Positions 6,401 through 9,952 of a stretch of 9,952 nucleotides of DNA are shown here, in pieces (the stretch's first letter is position 1; the number at the start of each line of letters is the position of its first letter). Below the pieces are notes generated by a model, which worked only from the letters and a program-made list of their open reading frames with translations, did no database searches and was not told the origin of the DNA. The position numbers were made by a program, and so were the translations under genes. Origin of the DNA: Gammaproteobacteria bacterium (lineage in GTDB: Bacteria > Pseudomonadota > Gammaproteobacteria > DAOWEP01); contig DAOWEP010000154.1 of the NCBI GenBank assembly GCA_030638455.1, forward strand, positions 1 through 9,952. Reading direction: 5' to 3'.

Positions 6401-8755
6401 TTATTGACGTTTTTTACGACCTGGTATAGGTAATTTTTTATCGTATAACCTGTATGTGATCTCATTTTTTTCAGGATCAACATAGTAATCATGCGCACAA
6501 GGTGTGTTTTGTATAGATAATACATTACGTCCAATATGTATTAACGCATCGGATTCAATCTTTCCACTTACCCGCAAGGCCGATAGTTTGGATCTACGGT
6601 ACATCTTTTTAAGTTGCGCATATTCCTTTTTTTCTACTGGCTTCAGGTCCTTCATTGAATGCAGATGATGTAAGCGACGGATCTTGCCCTCTGGCATCCC
6701 AAGCCAAAATTCACATACCTCTGAAGATGGGTGCCCGATCATACCAACCCATATTTCGTTACCGGCCATACATTTACTCGCAATAATTATACCCTGACCG
6801 TTACCAATGGTTATATTATTTCCTGCTACAAGATTGGCGTCGATAGCATTTTTAAGGATCTCTATATTATCTTCAGCTACAACTTCTCCAAATTCTATAA
6901 ATCCACAACTAAAGTCCCCACCCGAATAGATTTTACTGTGGCCACGAACACCACCACGAACCGTAACTCGTGATTCAGATTTTACTACAGCTTCCTCGAC
7001 GTTCTGTTCAACTACAACCTCACCTTTTGCTTCAACAATAAATCCCTGGGTTACATGTCCTTTAACCAGCACGGCGGATTCTGTATGTATATTGCCCGTA
7101 TGTAAGTTAACATTACCCTTAACTACAACCAGGTCAGTTACTTCAAGTTTGAAGCCATCTACCATGAATGAGCCATCCATTTCCGATATCAAATCACCAG
7201 TTTCTTCAAGCCTGATATTGTTTAGATCTGGCACTACTTCTTTTACCTTTTTTGCCGCGTCTTTTTTGCCAGTTACGGTTACCCCATCCTTGGCCATCTC
7301 TGATTGAATAAACTTCCCTAATAACATTCCCTTTTTTACATCCCATGGATAATCGAGCTCATGTAGATTCAGTCTGCCACCGGAGAGTTTGATTGCTGGA
7401 GAGAGTTCATGTGCCAGCTCAAGGTGAGCACTTATTCCATCCTTTTTTACCGTGCCCGATGCTACAATGGCATGTTTGATCAGCTTCTTATCAGATGCGC
7501 GTGCATCAGCAAGTAGTTTTGAAATAGCATCCTCATCGACACCAAAGACGACATTGTGTTTTTTCAGGAAATCAGTGATATGTCCAACCTCAACGTTACA
7601 GCTATTCATTCCTGCTGATCGGGTATACAGATCCATGCGTGCCTCTAGCCCGTCCGGGCTGATCTTAATCGCAGGAGCAACGATCTCTACGGTATTACCA
7701 TGCTGTCTGGCCACACCCAGAGTATTGGCCATATGCTCACAGTACCCTTCGGCCTGTCGGATCGCCACACCGTCCCCTGCATTCAGGGTGACTACCTTAC
7801 CGGCTACAGCGGGTATGGGTTTGTTATAGATATCGACACCGGGCTCACCTGGCGTCGGTGAATGTACGGCGGCGAAGGGCTGACCAGGGATGACGGTCCG
7901 ATCCAGCAAGTGTTCATTGGAAATATCAATCAACCACTCAAGATAGCCATCCTTGCCATTGACCGCAGGTTTGCCATTGGCAACAATTATATTTGGCATA
8001 CAACCATCATTGGCGCTTCCGGCATTATTGATTGCCTGATTAATCACTTCTTCATTAATGCCAAAGCAGACCCCTTGCATTTTTAATGCACTTACAACAT
8101 GCTCTTTTGTTATTTCCCCTTTATGCAGGGCTTCAGGAAGGATGATATCCATACTGGCAGAGAGCCCATCATCCGAAACGACTACAGGTAAGGAGACGGA
8201 TAATTTGTCGCCCTCACACTTCACCAGCCCAAACATTTCGGCATAGTATTCCATTACGCCCTTTACTATCTTCTGGCTGACGCCATTTTCAGCCTTTATT
8301 GCACGATCTATTCCAGGCTGAACGCGAATTTTTTTACCATAGACATCTCTGCCAGGCTCGCCTGATGTTGAGGGTTTAAGTGTCAGAAGTAACTGGCCGG
8401 GCAATACAATCCGCGCCCTAATGCCAGACTCAGGGTCTATAACCCAGTTGAGTTGTGAATTTTCACTTTTGACGGGTTTGAGTGATTCTACAATCAGGAC
8501 AGGTTCTGCTGGTGGGTTACCATTTGCAGTAGTAGACAGAGCTGTTTCGATCGCCTCTTTATTGATTCCCTTAACAACCTTGGATTGCTTTAGTTTTGCT
8601 AGTACTTTTTTCACGTCAACGGTTTTTCCATCACCAGTAGGGGCGGTCATATGATGCATGTGAACCGACATATTATCGCGTGAAATTTTTAGTCTGAATT
8701 GACCGTCAATGGAAGGTTCTTTTTCCTCAGCAGTATGATTTGATTTGCTGTCCAT
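6401..8755 (-). CDS. FapA/DUF342 family protein with triplicated N-terminal unit
   Basis: The 784-residue protein belongs to the FapA (flagellar assembly protein A, DUF342) family, whose biochemical role is poorly defined; links to flagellation, polar localisation or cell-surface signalling are known in only a few bacteria. It has no signal peptide or membrane span. The C-terminal half is typical: a beta-helix (about 525-665) of short turns rich in Val, Gly and Ile (VVVKGNVNLHTGNIHTESAVLVKG), a helical stretch around 690-725, and a final strand-rich segment. The N-terminal half holds three copies of a roughly 170-residue unit, marked by SRDNMSVHM / SDDGLSASMDI / SPDGLEARMDL (25, 194, 366), GINKEAIE / GINEEVIN / GVDEDAIS (63, 232, 405) and GEPGRDVYGKKI / GEPGVDIYNKPI (132, 303). 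The third copy has lost the last motif. Family members usually have one such unit. The gene is convergent with glmS, 50 bp away. Confidence 0.88.
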   Translation of the reverse strand: MDSKSNHTAEEKEPSIDGQFRLKISRDNMSVHMHHMTAPTGDGKTVDVKKVLAKLKQSKVVKGINKEAIETALSTTANGNPPAEPVLIVESLKPVKSENSQLNWVIDPESGIRARIVLPGQLLLTLKPSTSGEPGRDVYGKKIRVQPGIDRAIKAENGVSQKIVKGVMEYYAEMFGLVKCEGDKLSVSLPVVVSDDGLSASMDIILPEALHKGEITKEHVVSALKMQGVCFGINEEVINQAINNAGSANDGCMPNIIVANGKPAVNGKDGYLEWLIDISNEHLLDRTVIPGQPFAAVHSPTPGEPGVDIYNKPIPAVAGKVVTLNAGDGVAIRQAEGYCEHMANTLGVARQHGNTVEIVAPAIKISPDGLEARMDLYTRSAGMNSCNVEVGHITDFLKKHNVVFGVDEDAISKLLADARASDKKLIKHAIVASGTVKKDGISAHLELAHELSPAIKLSGGRLNLHELDYPWDVKKGMLLGKFIQSEMAKDGVTVTGKKDAAKKVKEVVPDLNNIRLEETGDLISEMDGSFMVDGFKLEVTDLVVVKGNVNLHTGNIHTESAVLVKGHVTQGFIVEAKGEVVVEQNVEEAVVKSESRVTVRGGVRGHSKIYSGGDFSCGFIEFGEVVAEDNIEILKNAIDANLVAGNNITIGNGQGIIIASKCMAGNEIWVGMIGHPSSEVCEFWLGMPEGKIRRLHHLHSMKDLKPVEKKEYAQLKKMYRRSKLSALRVSGKIESDALIHIGRNVLSIQNTPCAHDYYVDPEKNEITYRLYDKKLPIPGRKKRQ

Positions 8756-8906
8756 CTACCATGCCCATTGACTAACTTCTTGTAAAAAAACATATAACCC
8801 GAGTTCAGTTTTTTACACGAGCCTTGTTATAAGTATAGCCTTAAGGGCGTTCGTTTCCTATCTTATTGATTATTATGAATAATAAGCACCCTGCTATGCG
8901 TTTTTA
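8756..8906. promoter_or_regulatory. Intergenic region upstream of the FapA-family gene, with two AT-rich inverted repeats
   Basis: This 151-bp AT-rich gap separates the FapA-family gene from the cysteine-rich gene on the same strand. It contains a perfect 9-bp inverted repeat, TGTAAAAAA (8781-8789) and TTTTTTACA (8809-8817), with a 19-nt spacer. It also contains a 7-bp inverted repeat, TTATTAT (8870-8876) and ATAATAA (8879-8885), just past the end of the cysteine-rich gene. On the minus strand, TATACT (8837-8832) could be a -10 box for the FapA-family gene, but its -35 is poor. Neither repeat is GC-rich with a T-run, so no clear terminator is assigned. The ribosome site for the FapA-family gene is weak. 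Confidence 0.35.
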
Positions 8907-9119
8907 TTACGAGGAACAACAAGAATTTGTACCTTGCTGTATTGGTGGACATGGAACTGTTCCGTAAGAACAACAATCACCTTTGGTTGGTTTAAGCAAA
9001 GTGCCGCAGCCTTTACACTCATAAAACCATTGGCAAGCATCTGTTGGCATGGTTTCTGTTTCTTTATGTCCACAGTCTGGACAAGTAATGGTTGAATCAG
9101 GAATTATTTTAGTGCTCAT
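8907..9119 (-). CDS. Small cysteine-rich zinc-ribbon protein, GDCCVxC-type family, variant lacking VxC
   Basis: This is a 70-residue protein with ten cysteines. The order is CPDCGHKETETMPTDACQWFYECKGC, then LLKPTKGDCCSYGTVPCPPIQ, then a CC near the end. The first part is a zinc-ribbon-like pattern (C13, C16, C35, C38). The whole matches a small uncharacterised family that I know as GDCCVxC domain-containing (seleno)proteins, in which the signature reads GDCCVFCSYG and one position can be selenocysteine. Here the signature is GDCC followed directly by SYG, three residues shorter and without the last cysteine. Its start overlaps the end of the MerC-like gene by 11 bp, suggesting translational coupling. 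The function is unknown; neighbours suggest metal, metalloid or thiol chemistry. Family identification rests on memory of the signature. Confidence 0.8.
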   Translation of the reverse strand: MSTKIIPDSTITCPDCGHKETETMPTDACQWFYECKGCGTLLKPTKGDCCSYGTVPCPPIQQGTNSCCSS

Positions 9120-9472
9120 TTAAATTCTCATTTTGTTTTGTTGTTGAGCACACCTTATGTGGTGATGAAATTAGATCCCATAGAGATACTGTCAACATAA
9201 GTGCTAATGCAAAATAGAACATATAAGTGCTCCATAAACCTGTCCAAAGCAGGTACAAAGTTGCAAGCACTATAATTGGGCCAGAAACACCTGGTAAGCC
9301 ACGTAGATGTTGCCTATGTGAAATCCATGAAACGACTATCGATATAAAGAGCTATGACAGCGAATATTGGAAGGGGTTTATTAATAAACAAACCTTCAAG
9401 CTGAGTAAGAAACCCTAAGCCTAAAATTGCGCCAACAGAACCCAATTTTTCAAATAGTGACGATAGTTTCAT
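9109..9472 (-). pseudogene. merC-like mercury transporter gene, frameshifted and missing the cysteine-pair segment
   Basis: MerC proteins are about 140-residue inner-membrane proteins with four membrane spans that move Hg(II) inward using a Cys pair in the first span. From the ATG at 9472-9470 the frame gives MKLSSLFEKLGSVGAI, then LGLGFLTQLEGLFINKPLPIFAVIAL, and then meets a stop at 9316-9314. The continuation lies in the next frame from 9351 on: SWISHRQHLRG, GPIIVLATLYLLWTGLWSTY, MFYFALALMLTVSLWDLISSPHKVC, ending at a stop at 9111-9109. One extra base somewhere between about 9351 and 9330 explains the shift. Compared with MerC as I remember it, about 18 residues carrying the CxxCFP motif are missing between GAI and LGLGFL. 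The gene overlaps the upstream methyltransferase by 23 bp and the downstream cysteine-rich gene by 11 bp, so it was part of a tight operon. The frameshift could also be a sequencing error. Confidence 0.8.
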
Positions 9473-9952
9473 ATTTCTGCGCCCGCAATACAACAAAAGA
9501 GCCTTCTCCATAACCCTGTTTTACCTCTGGCCCATAATTTTCATCAATATCACCAGGCAAAATTGCTTGAACATATTCAATATTACCGAACCCTACTTTC
9601 TTCAAATCACTTTGTATTTCCTTAACAGAATGAAAGTTGGCATTCTTATAGAATTTACTTTCACTTTTCTTTTCTTCGTACTTTCTACCTAGTTTACTAT
9701 CTCTATCTATTAGACCAACAATTATGAAGCCGCCTGCTTTAAGAATTCTATATACTTCCCTAAACGCTAATTCAGGTTCATCAAGAAAACAATCAGCTGT
9801 CACAAGAAGCGCAAAATCATACAAACCATTATCAATCGGAAGAGACTCTGCTATACCATCTATAACGCTAACACCACGGCTAATTGCTATGCTGCGCATA
9901 GCTTTAGATGGTTCTACTCCTAAAGAAATTCCCAATGGCTGAGAAAATCGCC
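9450..9952 (-). CDS. Class I SAM-dependent methyltransferase, C-terminal part (5' end outside window)
   Basis: The frame is open to the window edge, so the N-terminus is missing; a TTG at 9935 is internal rather than the start, because coding sequence RFSQP precedes it, consistent with the end of the glycine-rich SAM-binding motif I. About 166 residues are visible. They contain the acidic strand-2 end GVEPSKAM, IAESLPIDNGLYDFALLVTADCFLD (motifs II-III), the REVYRILKAGGFIIVGLID motif typical of Methyltransf_11-like enzymes, and the ending GYGEGSFVVLRAQK. The substrate cannot be read from sequence. The gene overlaps the MerC-like gene by 23 bp and is the first visible member of a three-gene minus-strand operon with the cysteine-rich protein, hinting at a role with metals, metalloids or small thiols. 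Methyltransferase identity is secure; the role is inference. Confidence 0.88.
   Translation of the reverse strand, partial: RFSQPLGISLGVEPSKAMRSIAISRGVSVIDGIAESLPIDNGLYDFALLVTADCFLDEPELAFREVYRILKAGGFIIVGLIDRDSKLGRKYEEKKSESKFYKNANFHSVKEIQSDLKKVGFGNIEYVQAILPGDIDENYGPEVKQGYGEGSFVVLRAQKYETIVTI

Overview
The window looks like a chromosomal segment from a gammaproteobacterium. It carries the end of an F-type ATP synthase operon followed by glmU and glmS, the atp-glmUS order familiar from Escherichia coli and relatives. The encoded AtpG, AtpD, GlmU and GlmS read closely like enteric versions across their conserved blocks. Base composition is moderate in the ATPase genes and more AT-rich towards the right end. 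I cannot name the species.

Left part, plus strand (1-6350): the 3' end of atpG (gamma), complete atpD (beta) and complete atpC (epsilon); then a SlyD-like FKBP prolyl isomerase between the ATPase genes and the amino-sugar genes; then glmU and glmS. GlmS makes glucosamine-6-phosphate. GlmU makes UDP-N-acetylglucosamine from glucosamine-1-phosphate; the intervening mutase GlmM is not in the window. The 177-bp gap before glmU holds short tandem repeats, two inverted repeats and no Shine-Dalgarno sequence next to the glmU start.

Middle, minus strand (6401-8755): a long FapA/DUF342 protein of 784 residues, convergent with glmS. It has an unusual N-terminal half made of three copies of a roughly 170-residue unit, followed by the usual beta-helix and C-terminal region.

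Right part, minus strand (8907-9952): a compact overlapping cluster, read right to left: the C-terminal part of a class I SAM-dependent methyltransferase (running off the window), a MerC-like membrane protein gene and a 70-residue cysteine-rich GDCC-type zinc-ribbon protein. The MerC-like gene is broken by a frameshift and appears to lack the segment that normally carries the metal-binding cysteine pair. The small protein also lacks the VxC part of its family's GDCCVxC signature. This cluster is the most interesting part of the window: a candidate metal or thiol-related module that seems to be decaying or altered. No tRNA, rRNA, CRISPR array or insertion sequence was seen.
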